Assembly (NCBI RefSeq): GCF_000176035.2
Contig: NC_015675.1
Span: 124,001-188,000 of the forward strand
DNA: 64,000 bases
From: Mesorhizobium opportunistum WSM2075
GTDB taxonomy: Bacteria > Pseudomonadota > Alphaproteobacteria > Rhizobiales > Rhizobiaceae
Direction of reading: 5' to 3'
Made by a program: the position numbers and the translations under genes. Numbering within the stretch: the first letter of the stretch is position 1; every line of letters begins with the position of its first letter. Shown one piece after another: positions 39,098 through 46,712 of the stretch. The notes below the pieces were generated by a model. The model saw only the letters and a list, made by a program, of their open reading frames with translations. It made no database searches and was not told the DNA's origin.

Positions 39098-39153
39098 AGT
39101 AGCGAATAGCGAATAGGGTCAGGTATCGATTTCCCTATTCGCTATTCGCTACT
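39098..39153. repeat. 21-bp perfect hairpin built from tandem heptads between potI and patD
   Basis: AGTAGCGAATAGCGAATAGGG-type sequence (39098-39118) pairs perfectly with 39133-39153 across a 14-base loop. Each arm is made of repeated 7-base units (GCGAATA or GCGAGTA), and the left side extends with two further units to 39088. It lies inside the operon, between the potI stop (39169) and the patD start (39066). Confidence 0.85.
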
Positions 39154-39168
39154 CCCTATTCGCCGTTT

Positions 39169-39984
39169 TCATTTTCCACCCCCAGCGATCTGGTCTCCGT
39201 CGCGGGTCAGGTAATAGGCAAACAGGATGGGCAGCAGCGTCACCAACACGACGACCATGGCCACGACATTGGTGACCGGGCGCTGGCGCGGACGGATCAG
39301 CTCCTCCAGCATCCAGATCGGCACGGTCTGCTGCTGGCCGGCGGTGAAGGTGGTGACGATGACTTCGTCGAACGAAAGCGCGAAGGCCAGCATGCCGCCG
39401 GCAAGCAGCGCGGTGGCGATGTTAGGCAGCACGACATGCCGGAAGGTCTGGAAGCCGTCGGCGCCGAGATCCATCGAGGCCTCGATCATCGAGCCGGAGG
39501 TGCGGCGGAAGCGGGCAACCGCGTTGTTGTAGACGACGACCACGCAAAAGGTGGCGTGGCCGAGCACGATCGTCCAGAACGAGAACGGGATGTCGGCGAG
39601 CGCGAAGGCCGACCGCAGGGCGATGCCGGTGATGATACCGGGCAAGGCGATCGGCAAGATGACCAGCAGCGAGATGGTCTCGCGGCCGAAGAATTTTGTC
39701 CGCGACACCGCGGCGGCACAGAGTGTGCCGAGGATCAAAGCAATCGCCGTCGAGATGGCGGCGACGCGCACCGAAAGCGACAGCGCTTCCCAGACATCCG
39801 GCCGGTTCCAGGTGACGGCGAACCACTGCGTGGTCAGCCCGGGCGGCGGCCAGACGAAGCTCTTCTCTTCCGTCGTGAAGGCATAGACGAAGATTAGCAG
39901 GATCGGCAGATGCAGGAACAGCAGGCCGCAGGCGGCGGCGATCTTCAGGCCGAGCGGAGCCGATTGACCACGGTCAGAGCGCAT
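39169..39984 (-). CDS. potI: Putrescine/spermidine ABC transporter permease PotI-like
   Basis: A 271-residue inner-membrane permease of the PotC/PotI family with six spans. Family marks are [42 protein letters not shown] and the EAA loop [22 protein letters not shown]. It overlaps potH by 11 bp, so the two are translationally coupled. It pairs with PotH to form the membrane channel of the importer whose binding protein is PotF-like. Confidence 0.93.
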   Translation of the reverse strand: MRSDRGQSAPLGLKIAAACGLLFLHLPILLIFVYAFTTEEKSFVWPPPGLTTQWFAVTWNRPDVWEALSLSVRVAAISTAIALILGTLCAAAVSRTKFFGRETISLLVILPIALPGIITGIALRSAFALADIPFSFWTIVLGHATFCVVVVYNNAVARFRRTSGSMIEASMDLGADGFQTFRHVVLPNIATALLAGGMLAFALSFDEVIVTTFTAGQQQTVPIWMLEELIRPRQRPVTNVVAMVVVLVTLLPILFAYYLTRDGDQIAGGGK

Positions 39985-40939
39985 CGAAAGCCCCCATGCG
40001 CTTGGCGCCCCACAGGTAGAAGCCCATGATGACGATCGGCACCACGGTGAAGGCGGCGGCGAGCGGGATGTTGCCGGCGGTGCCCTGCTGCGAATAGACG
40101 GCCTGGCCGATGAACAGGCGCGAGGTGCCGATGATCTGCGGGATGATGTAGTCGCCCAATGTCAGCGAGAAGCTGAAGATCGAGCCGGCGACGATGCCGG
40201 GCAGCGCCAGCGGGAACAGCACATTGCGGAAGGTCTGGCCCGGCGAGGCACCGAGATCGGACGAGGCCTCGACCAGATTGGCGGGCACGCGTTCGAGCGC
40301 GGCCTGCACCGGCAGGATCATGAAGGGCAGCCAGACATAGACGAAGACGATGAAGGTGCCGGTGAACGATACCGACAGCGAGTTGCCGCCGACCACCGGC
40401 AGCGACAGCCAGGCATCGAGCAGCCACAGCAAATGCAGCTTGGCGAGCAGCCAGGTGAGAATGCCTTCCTTGGCCAGGATCAGCTTCCAGGCATAGATCT
40501 TGACCAGGTAGCTCGACCACAGCGGCAGCATGACGCCGAGATAGAACAGCGCCTTCCAGCGGCCGCGCGCATAGCGTGCGGCGTAGTAGGCGATCGGAAA
40601 GGCGACAATGGCCGAGGCCAGCGTGACCAGCGCCGCCATCGTCACCGTGCGCAGGATGATGTCGAGATTGGCCGCCTGGAACAGGTCGCCATAGGTCTTC
40701 AGCGTGAACTCCCGGTTGATGAGGCCGGAGAACTCGTCGATGGAGAAAAAGCTTTGCGCCAAAAGGGCGAACAGCGAGCCGATATAGACGATGCCGAGCC
40801 ACAAAACCGGCGGCAGCAGCATGAGGAGCAGCAGGAGCTGCGGCCGGCGCCAGAACAGGTCCGACAGCGCGCCGCGCAGGCCGCCGCTGCCCGGCAGGAT
40901 GGCGGGCGCGGGATTGGCGTTGAGCGCGGCGATGGTCAT
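39974..40939 (-). CDS. potH: Putrescine/spermidine ABC transporter permease PotH-like
   Basis: A 321-residue inner-membrane permease of the PotB/PotH family. It has a longer N-terminal cytoplasmic segment than PotI, then [34 protein letters not shown], and the EAA loop [27 protein letters not shown]. The [10 protein letters not shown] motif late in the protein is typical. It overlaps potI by 11 bp and is separated from potG by 223 bp that hold a long inverted repeat. Confidence 0.93.
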   Translation of the reverse strand: MTIAALNANPAPAILPGSGGLRGALSDLFWRRPQLLLLLMLLPPVLWLGIVYIGSLFALLAQSFFSIDEFSGLINREFTLKTYGDLFQAANLDIILRTVTMAALVTLASAIVAFPIAYYAARYARGRWKALFYLGVMLPLWSSYLVKIYAWKLILAKEGILTWLLAKLHLLWLLDAWLSLPVVGGNSLSVSFTGTFIVFVYVWLPFMILPVQAALERVPANLVEASSDLGASPGQTFRNVLFPLALPGIVAGSIFSFSLTLGDYIIPQIIGTSRLFIGQAVYSQQGTAGNIPLAAAFTVVPIVIMGFYLWGAKRMGAFDAL

Positions 40940-40988
40940 GGGGCGACCGCGGCGATTGGATCAATCGAGGCCAGGCCGCGATCCGTCA

Positions 40989-41145
40989 CACCCCCCTCTG
41001 TCCTGCCGGACATCTCCCCCGCAAGGGGGGAGATCAGCAGCTTGTCTGTCCTGCCAGTTCTGCAGCGGAGACGATTGGGGAAGCCGTTGGTGACAGCGAA
41101 TCTCCCCCCTTGCGGGGGAGATGTCCGGTAGGACAGAGGGGGGTG
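40989..41145. repeat. Long inverted-repeat element between potG and potH
   Basis: Arms of 46 bp (40989-41034 and 41100-41145) are inverted copies with a single mismatch, starting CACCCCCCTCTGTCC and ending GGACAGAGGGGGGTG. A 65-base centre separates them. Each arm itself has a CTCCCCC...GGGGGAG stem. It belongs to the same broad GC-rich repeat class as the other elements in this window and sits inside the operon. Confidence 0.9.
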
Positions 41146-41162
41146 CTTGGCGCAAACCTCAA

Positions 41163-42161
41163 TCATGCCGGCTCATCCATCAGATGCAGGCTCTCGCGGT
41201 TGAAGGTCAGCACCACGGCGTCGCCTTCCGCCGGGAGGGCCGCGCCGGCCGGCACGATGGCATGCAGCTTCAAGCCGTCGGCATCGAACGCCAGCCTGGT
41301 GGTGGCGCCGAGATAGTTGGTCGAGACGAGGCGGGCGGCGACGCCTTCGCCGCTTGCGGCGCGGCCGACACGAATGGATTCGGGACGCAGGCTGCCCCAG
41401 CGGTGCTGGCCGGAATAGCGCTGAACGAAATCCGGCGGCAGCACGTTGGACGAGCCGACGAAATCGGCGACGAAGCGCGTCTTCGGCCGCTGGTAGATGT
41501 CCTCCGGCGTGCCGATCTGCATGATCTTGCCGTCATTGAAGACGGCGACGCGATCGGCCATCGACAGCGCCTCGCCCTGGTCGTGGGTGACGAAGACGAA
41601 GGTGATACCGAGCGCCTTCTGCAGCGACTTCAGCTCTTCCTGCATGTTCTCGCGCAGTTTCAGGTCCAGCGCACCGAGCGGCTCGTCGAGCAGCAGCACC
41701 TTGGGCTGGTTGACCAGCGCACGGGCAAGCGCGACGCGCTGGCGCTGGCCGCCGGAAAGCTGGCCGGGGCGGCGGGCGCCATAGCCAGGCAGGCGCACCA
41801 GCGTCAGCGCTTCCTCAGCCGCCTTGTGCCGCCCGGCCTTGCCGACGCCCTTGACCATCAGCCCGTAGGCGACGTTGTCGAGCACGTTGAGATGCGGGAA
41901 CAGCGCATAGTCCTGAAACACCGTGTTGACGTTGCGGCGATAGGGCGGAACGCCCTCGGCGCGCTCACCGAAGATCGAGATCGAACCCGCAGTCGGCTGC
42001 TCGAATCCGGCGATCAGGCGCAGGCACGTGGTCTTGCCCGAACCCGACGGCCCGAGCATGGCGAAGAACTCGCCCGGCGCAATGTCGAGATCGACCGCAT
42101 CGACGGCGCGAACGCTGCCGAAATGGCGGGAAACCTTCTGGAAGGAAACGGCTGATGTCAT
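41163..42161 (-). CDS. potG: Putrescine/spermidine ABC transporter ATP-binding protein PotG-like
   Basis: A 332-residue ATPase of the PotA/PotG family. Walker A is GPSGSGKTT, the signature LSGGQRQR, Walker [13 protein letters not shown], and the H-loop [17 protein letters not shown]-terminal TOBE domain (about residues 245-332) is present, with LRPESIRVG. The start at 42161 ([15 protein letters not shown]) is chosen because the ATPase fold begins at once; the ribosome-binding signal is weak. It lies between potF and potH in a same-strand operon and powers the importer. Confidence 0.95.
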   Translation of the reverse strand: MTSAVSFQKVSRHFGSVRAVDAVDLDIAPGEFFAMLGPSGSGKTTCLRLIAGFEQPTAGSISIFGERAEGVPPYRRNVNTVFQDYALFPHLNVLDNVAYGLMVKGVGKAGRHKAAEEALTLVRLPGYGARRPGQLSGGQRQRVALARALVNQPKVLLLDEPLGALDLKLRENMQEELKSLQKALGITFVFVTHDQGEALSMADRVAVFNDGKIMQIGTPEDIYQRPKTRFVADFVGSSNVLPPDFVQRYSGQHRWGSLRPESIRVGRAASGEGVAARLVSTNYLGATTRLAFDADGLKLHAIVPAGAALPAEGDAVVLTFNRESLHLMDEPA

Positions 42162-42216
42162 GGCTGCCAGTCTGTTTTTTGGCGGGTCAAACGAGGACGA
42201 ATTCACGCGCCGCTTC

Positions 42217-42334
42217 ACCTCCCCCTCGATGGGGGAGGTCGCGGCGAAGCCACGGGTGGGGTGATGGCGCGGACCTATCGGACAGTCCCCCACCGCGACA
42301 CTGCGCGTCGACCCTCCCCGCGAGGGGGAGGTAA
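42217..42334. repeat. GC-rich repeat between potF and potG
   Basis: Two short palindromes, ACCTCCCCCTCGATGGGGGAGGT-like at about 42217-42239 and CCCTCCCCGCGAGGGGGAGG at about 42312-42331, flank a GGTGGGGTGATGGCGC centre. It is the same class as the other GC-rich intergenic repeats. No gene is present between 42162 and 42340. Confidence 0.7.
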
Positions 42335-42340
42335 GAGAAA

Positions 42341-43498
42341 TCACCGTCCGCCGATGACGCCGATATAGTCCGAGACCCAGCGGTAGTAAGGCACGCACTG
42401 GTTGTTCTGGGTGGCGCATTTCGAGACCGGCGTCTTCCAGAACTTGATCTTGTCGAAATTGTCGTAGCCGTTGGTCTTGCAGCCTTCCTCGCCAAGCAAT
42501 TCGTTGCCCTTGCAGGCGGCGGGCACCACGGGGAGCGATCCGAACCAGGCCGAGACGTCGCCTTGCACCTTGGGCGACAGCGAATGTTCGAGCCACATAT
42601 AGGCACAGTTCGGATGTGCCGCGTCGGCTTCCATCATGGTGGTGTCGGCCCAGCCGGTGACGCCTTCCTCCGGCACGGTCGAGGCAACCGGCTTCTTGGC
42701 GGCGACCAGTGTGTTGACCTGATACGGCCATGAACCGGAGGCCACGACGCCTTCGTTCTGGAAATCGTCGACCTGGATGGCGGCATCGTGCCAGTAGCGG
42801 CCGACCAGCGTGCGCTGCACGCGCAGCAGGTCGAGGGCTGCCTTGTACTGGTCTTCGTTGAGCTCGTAGGGGTCCTTGATGCCGAGTTCCGGCTTGTGGA
42901 ACATCAGATAGTTGGCGGCGTCGGCGATGTGGATCGGTCCGTCATAGGCCTGGACGCGGCCCTTGTTGGACTTGCCGTCGGGCAGCTTCATCTCCTCGAA
43001 GACGACGTTCCAGCTCTTCGGCGCTTCCTTGAAGACCTCGGTGTTGTACATCAGGATGTTCGGTCCCCACTGATAGGGAACGCCGTAGTGGACCTTGTCG
43101 ACGGTGAACCAGGGCGCGTCCTTCAGCCGGTCGTCGACCGACTTCCAGCTCGGGATGAGATCGGTGTTGATCGGCTGCACGCGCTTGCCGGCGACGAGGC
43201 GCAGCGAGGCATCGCCCGAGGCCGTGACGAGGTCGAAACCGCCCTCGTTCATCAGCGAGACCATCTCGTCCGAGGTGTTGGCGGTCTTGACGTTGACCTT
43301 GCAGCCGCTCTCCTTCTCGAAGGCGGTGACCCAGTCATAGCCCTTGTCGGTCTCGCCGCGCTCGATATAGCCCGGCCAGGCAACGATATTGACCTCGCCT
43401 TCGCCCTTGCCGAGTTCCTTGACCTGGGCGATGGCCTGGCCGGAGAAGGCGAGCGCGACCGTCAGCGCCGTGCATGACTTCAGGAATGAATTCATCAT
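42341..43498 (-). CDS. potF: Periplasmic putrescine-binding protein PotF-like
   Basis: A 385-residue polyamine-binding protein (SBP family 1/PotD group). The N-terminus [22 protein letters not shown] is a Sec signal peptide cut after AIA. The mature part has [35 protein letters not shown] and [13 protein letters not shown], typical of PotF/YdcS-like proteins. Two adjacent ATGs (43498 and 43495) follow GGGAG; either may be used. It heads the transporter operon behind a LysR gene and a LysR box. Putrescine as ligand is supported by the linked patD. Confidence 0.93.
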   Translation of the reverse strand: MMNSFLKSCTALTVALAFSGQAIAQVKELGKGEGEVNIVAWPGYIERGETDKGYDWVTAFEKESGCKVNVKTANTSDEMVSLMNEGGFDLVTASGDASLRLVAGKRVQPINTDLIPSWKSVDDRLKDAPWFTVDKVHYGVPYQWGPNILMYNTEVFKEAPKSWNVVFEEMKLPDGKSNKGRVQAYDGPIHIADAANYLMFHKPELGIKDPYELNEDQYKAALDLLRVQRTLVGRYWHDAAIQVDDFQNEGVVASGSWPYQVNTLVAAKKPVASTVPEEGVTGWADTTMMEADAAHPNCAYMWLEHSLSPKVQGDVSAWFGSLPVVPAACKGNELLGEEGCKTNGYDNFDKIKFWKTPVSKCATQNNQCVPYYRWVSDYIGVIGGR

Positions 43499-43601
43499 CG
43501 ATCTCCCATTTGAGGGGCCGCGCTGCTGTGGCGGCTTTGTTCCCTGTAGGGAAAGTGCTTGGAAAACTCCGGTTTCGCAAATTCATTTATCAGAAGGGCG
43601 G

Positions 43602-43618
43602 TATCGGTTTTTCCGATA
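43602..43618. promoter_or_regulatory. LysR box between the LysR gene and potF
   Basis: TATCGG-TTTTT-CCGATA is a perfect palindrome containing T-N11-A. It lies 104 bp upstream of potF and 16 bp after the end of the LysR gene, a suitable place for control of the putrescine operon. Confidence 0.65.
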
Positions 43619-43633
43619 GCTGACACTGCTGGA

Positions 43634-44545
43634 TCAGAGGCGCTGGCGGACCATCCTTTGCGACTGGGCAAGCCCGATGAAATCGCGCGCCGACTGCGGC
43701 AGGCCCGAGCCGCGCCGCCAGACCATGCCGACCTGCACCACCGGCAAGGAGCCGGAGATATCACGCGATTCGATGCGGTCGCCTTCCAGCGACCATGGGC
43801 GGTAGACAAGGTCGGGCAGCAGCGCCACGCCGGCGCCGGTGGCGACCAGGCTGCGCACGGCTTCCACGGAACGAGTGCGGAAGGCGACATGCGGCCTGGC
43901 GCCGATCGCCGTCAGCAGCTTGCCGGTGTTCTCCTCGATCTCATCGACGGTGAGCATGATCAGCGGCTCGGAGGCGATGTCGCCGATGCCGATGATGTCG
44001 GCGCCGGCGAGCGGATGGCCGAGCGGCAGCCACAGGCGATAGGCCGAGACCTCGAGGATTTCCGATTGCAGGGCGGTGCGGTCGCGCAGATTGGACGTGA
44101 CCATGACGGCTATGTCGAGCTTGCCGCCGATCAGGAGATGTTCGAGGTAGTCGCCATTGTCCTCGATGGCCGAGACCTCGACGCCCGGATAGGCGCGGCG
44201 GTAGCGCGAAAGCAGATCCGACAGCACATAGCCGGCGACCAGTGAGGTGACGCCGAGTTGCAGCCGCCCGCCGGTCGCCGCCTGCTCGCCGGAGAAGGAG
44301 CGGCGGGCATCGGAAACGTCGGCGAGAATCTTCGTCGCGTGGCGCAGGAACTGGTGGCCCTTGTGGGTGATGTTGAGGCCGCGCGGATGGCGTTCGAACA
44401 GTTCGACCCCGAGATCGCTTTCGAGCTCCTTGATCGCTTCGGTGACGGACGATTGCGAGATGGAAAGATTTTGAGCCGCACCCGACACCGTGCCTTGCTC
44501 GGCGACGGCAATGAAGAACTGCAACTGGCGGATGGTGAAAGCCAT
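43634..44545 (-). CDS. LysR-family regulator of the putrescine operon
   Basis: A 303-residue LysR protein with helix-turn-helix MAFTIRQLQFFIAVAEQGTVSGAAQNLSISQSSVTEAIKELESDLG and wing FERHPRGLNITHKG. The effector domain spans residues 90-300. The start at 44545 is chosen because the helix-turn-helix follows immediately. It is on the same strand as, and 135 bp upstream of, potF, with a LysR box in between. That arrangement supports control of polyamine uptake and oxidation, though the effector is not known. Confidence 0.9.
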   Translation of the reverse strand: MAFTIRQLQFFIAVAEQGTVSGAAQNLSISQSSVTEAIKELESDLGVELFERHPRGLNITHKGHQFLRHATKILADVSDARRSFSGEQAATGGRLQLGVTSLVAGYVLSDLLSRYRRAYPGVEVSAIEDNGDYLEHLLIGGKLDIAVMVTSNLRDRTALQSEILEVSAYRLWLPLGHPLAGADIIGIGDIASEPLIMLTVDEIEENTGKLLTAIGARPHVAFRTRSVEAVRSLVATGAGVALLPDLVYRPWSLEGDRIESRDISGSLPVVQVGMVWRRGSGLPQSARDFIGLAQSQRMVRQRL

Positions 44546-44627
44546 GGCCGGACTAAACACGGCGCAAGCGGCTGTGGGAAGTGCCGGTCGGCCAATCGTC
44601 AACAGGCCCAGTCGTCAACAGACTGGA

Positions 44628-45404
44628 TCAGAATCCGGCAACGTCGCCGGCAATGCTGAGCCGTGCGCCGGCCTGTGCGAGGGCAGCGGCAATATCGCGT
44701 GGCGGCAAGCGGTCGGTGGCGAGTTCGGAAAAGCCGGCGAAACTGCAGACCTGGACCAGGCCCTGGCGGCCGAATTTCGTGTGGTCGGTGATCACAAGCG
44801 AGCGCTGGCCGCGCGACAGTACCATGCGTGCGAATTCCGCCTCTTCGAGATCATAATCCATGACGCCCGTCACCGCATCGACGGCGCCGGTGGATATGAC
44901 GGCGTGGCTGACCGAGAAACGGCTGACGAACTCGATGGCCGAGGCACCGAAGGCGGCACCGGAATCGCTGCGCAACTCGCCGCCGGCCATATAGACCTTG
45001 TTGCCGTTGATGGTGGCCAGCGTGCGGGCGATGTCGGACGAATTGGTGACGACCGTCAGCCGCCGGTGGCCGAGCAGTTCCCGCGCCAGGAACGAGGTCG
45101 TGGTGCCGGTGTCGAGCATGATCGATTCGCCGTCGCGGATGGTGGCGGCGACCATGCGGGCAATGACGCGCTTGGCATCGGCATTCTCGCGCATGCGCCG
45201 TTCGAATGGCGCTTCGCCGACCATCGAAGGCAGGCCGATGGCACCATGCATCTTCAGGACCGAGCCGTCGCCGGTGAGCGGCTTGACGTCGCGGCGTACG
45301 GTTTCGAGCGAAACACCCAGCCGGTCGGCCAGGCTGGCGATGGTGACGGTGCCCTCCTCCTGCAGCAGCCGCAGGATTTCGCCGTGGCGTTTCGAATGGA
45401 CCAT
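44628..45404 (-). CDS. DeoR-family transcriptional regulator
   Basis: A 258-residue DeoR/GlpR-type repressor. The N-terminal helix-turn-helix is RHGEILRLLQEEGTVTIASLADRLGVSLETVRRDVKPL with the family's DGSVLKMHGAIGLP. The C-terminal DeoR sensor domain shows IMLDTGTTTSFLARELLGHRRLTVVTNSSDIA and ITDHTKFG, a phosphosugar-isomerase-like fold that usually binds a phosphorylated metabolite. It is divergent from the kinase-dehydrogenase operon (420 bp between starts), so it is the likely repressor of that operon, and a phosphorylated product of the kinase would be a natural inducer. Confidence 0.9.
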   Translation of the reverse strand: MVHSKRHGEILRLLQEEGTVTIASLADRLGVSLETVRRDVKPLTGDGSVLKMHGAIGLPSMVGEAPFERRMRENADAKRVIARMVAATIRDGESIMLDTGTTTSFLARELLGHRRLTVVTNSSDIARTLATINGNKVYMAGGELRSDSGAAFGASAIEFVSRFSVSHAVISTGAVDAVTGVMDYDLEEAEFARMVLSRGQRSLVITDHTKFGRQGLVQVCSFAGFSELATDRLPPRDIAAALAQAGARLSIAGDVAGF

Positions 45405-45514
45405 CTGGTTTCCCGGGTTCAGAACTTTGACCGATTCTAAGGTAATTCAAGCGGTTTTAAAGGAACTATCCCTTCATTTCGGGCAAAATACCCAAAAAAG
45501 GTCACATCTTTTTG

Positions 45515-45543
45515 TTGACAGCCGGGCAGCCTTGGCGTGAAAT
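45515..45543 (+). promoter_or_regulatory. Candidate sigma70 promoter for the kinase-DMGDH operon
   Basis: TTGACA (45515-45520), a 17-base spacer and TGAAAT (45538-45543) form a good vegetative promoter in an AT-rich stretch. Transcription would start near 45550, leaving a leader of about 275 bases before the kinase start. Confidence 0.55.
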
Positions 45544-45686
45544 CCAATCTCAGAGGGTTCGGAGCTGCAACGGGAGGGCGATGGCAGAGCCGCAACTCAC
45601 TGGTCAGACAGCTTGGCATCTGGCTGGCGCAAGGAATTTTCAGATCCGCGGGGGCGGATGCCGGGCTCAAAAACCTGGCCACGGGG

Positions 45687-45735
45687 CTCGTCGGTGCGGT
45701 GCGGGATACCGATCCTGGCGTCCCGCACCGACGAG
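45687..45735. repeat. 13-bp perfect inverted repeat in the kinase leader
   Basis: CTCGTCGGTGCGG (45687-45699) pairs with CCGCACCGACGAG (45723-45735). A GTGCGGGA/TCCCGCAC pairing inside it offers an alternative stem. It lies about 90-140 bases upstream of the kinase start and could be attenuator-like or a diverged intergenic repeat. Between 45405 and 45824 I see no convincing gene; a 79-codon frame at 45581-45820 is weak. Confidence 0.5.
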
Positions 45736-45824
45736 ATTATCCGCGTTTCTCCCCGCTGTCGTCGCGCTGCCCGTAGCGCCTCGTCGAAACCCAGCAAACC
45801 AGGCCATAAACCAGGGATAACTCC

Positions 45825-46712
45825 GTGATTGCAGAAGACCGCATCCGTGCCCTGCCCTGCTGGACCGGGGCCATCGAGATCGCCCCGCTGCCCGGCGGCC
45901 TGAGCAATGCCAACTATGTGGTCAGCGACGCCGCGGGACGGCATGTCGTGCGCTTCGGCCAGGACTATCCCTTCCACCATGTCTTCCGCGAGCGAGAGGT
46001 GATGACCGCGCGGGCCGCGCACGCCGCCGGTTTTGCGCCGGCGGTGCACTATGCCGAACCGGGGATCATGGTGACGGCGTATCTTGGCGCCAGGACCTAT
46101 CTGGCCGACGATGTGCGCGCCAATCTTGGCCGGGTCGCGGCCCTGATGCGCGGCTTCCACCGGGAGATGCCCAACCATATCTCCGGCGCCGGCTTCATGT
46201 TCTGGGTGTTCCACGTCATCCGCGATTATGCACGTACGCTGGAGGAAGGCGGCAGCCGCAAGCGCAGCGAACTGCCGCACCTGCTGACACTGGCGGACGA
46301 ACTGGAGCGCGCTCAGAAACTGCTGCCGATCGTCTTTGGCCACAACGATCTGTTGCCGGCCAACATTCTCGACGACGGCAACAGGCTGTGGCTGATCGAT
46401 TTCGAATATGCCGGTTTCAACACGGCCATGTTCGACCTTTCCGGCGTTGCCTCGAATGCCGGCATGAGCGATGAGGAATCCTTCGCTTTCCTGACCGCCT
46501 ATTTCATGAAGGAGCCGGACGAGGCGATCCGCCGCTCGCACGCGGCCATGCAATGCGCCTCGCTGCTGCGCGAGGCAATGTGGAGCATGGTGTCGGAACT
46601 CTATCTCGACGCGCCGGGCATCGACTACGTCGCCTATACCGAGGAAAACCTGGTGCGGCTCGACGCAGCGCTGGAAAACTACCGGACAAAATACGGGATC
46701 CTGAAATCATGA
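45825..46712 (+). CDS. Choline/ethanolamine-kinase-like phosphotransferase
   Basis: A 295-residue small-molecule kinase of the APH/choline kinase fold. The nucleotide-binding start is LPGGLSNANYVVSDAAGRHVVRFG, the Brenner catalytic loop is VFGHNDLLPANILDDGNRLWLIDFEYAGFN, with the metal-binding Asp in LIDFEYA. It should phosphorylate a small alcohol such as choline, ethanolamine or an analogue. The start is GTG at 45825. It overlaps the dehydrogenase gene by 4 bp (ATGA), showing one operon. The DeoR regulator on the other side may sense its product. Confidence 0.82.
   Translation: MIAEDRIRALPCWTGAIEIAPLPGGLSNANYVVSDAAGRHVVRFGQDYPFHHVFREREVMTARAAHAAGFAPAVHYAEPGIMVTAYLGARTYLADDVRANLGRVAALMRGFHREMPNHISGAGFMFWVFHVIRDYARTLEEGGSRKRSELPHLLTLADELERAQKLLPIVFGHNDLLPANILDDGNRLWLIDFEYAGFNTAMFDLSGVASNAGMSDEESFAFLTAYFMKEPDEAIRRSHAAMQCASLLREAMWSMVSELYLDAPGIDYVAYTEENLVRLDAALENYRTKYGILKS

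Noticed and set aside
45581..45820. 79-codon upstream frame ending 4 bases before the kinase start, with GGGAGG before its ATG
   Set aside because: Codon choice is unlike the neighbours, the product is low-complexity, and it crosses the leader inverted repeat. Kept only as a possibility for a leader peptide.
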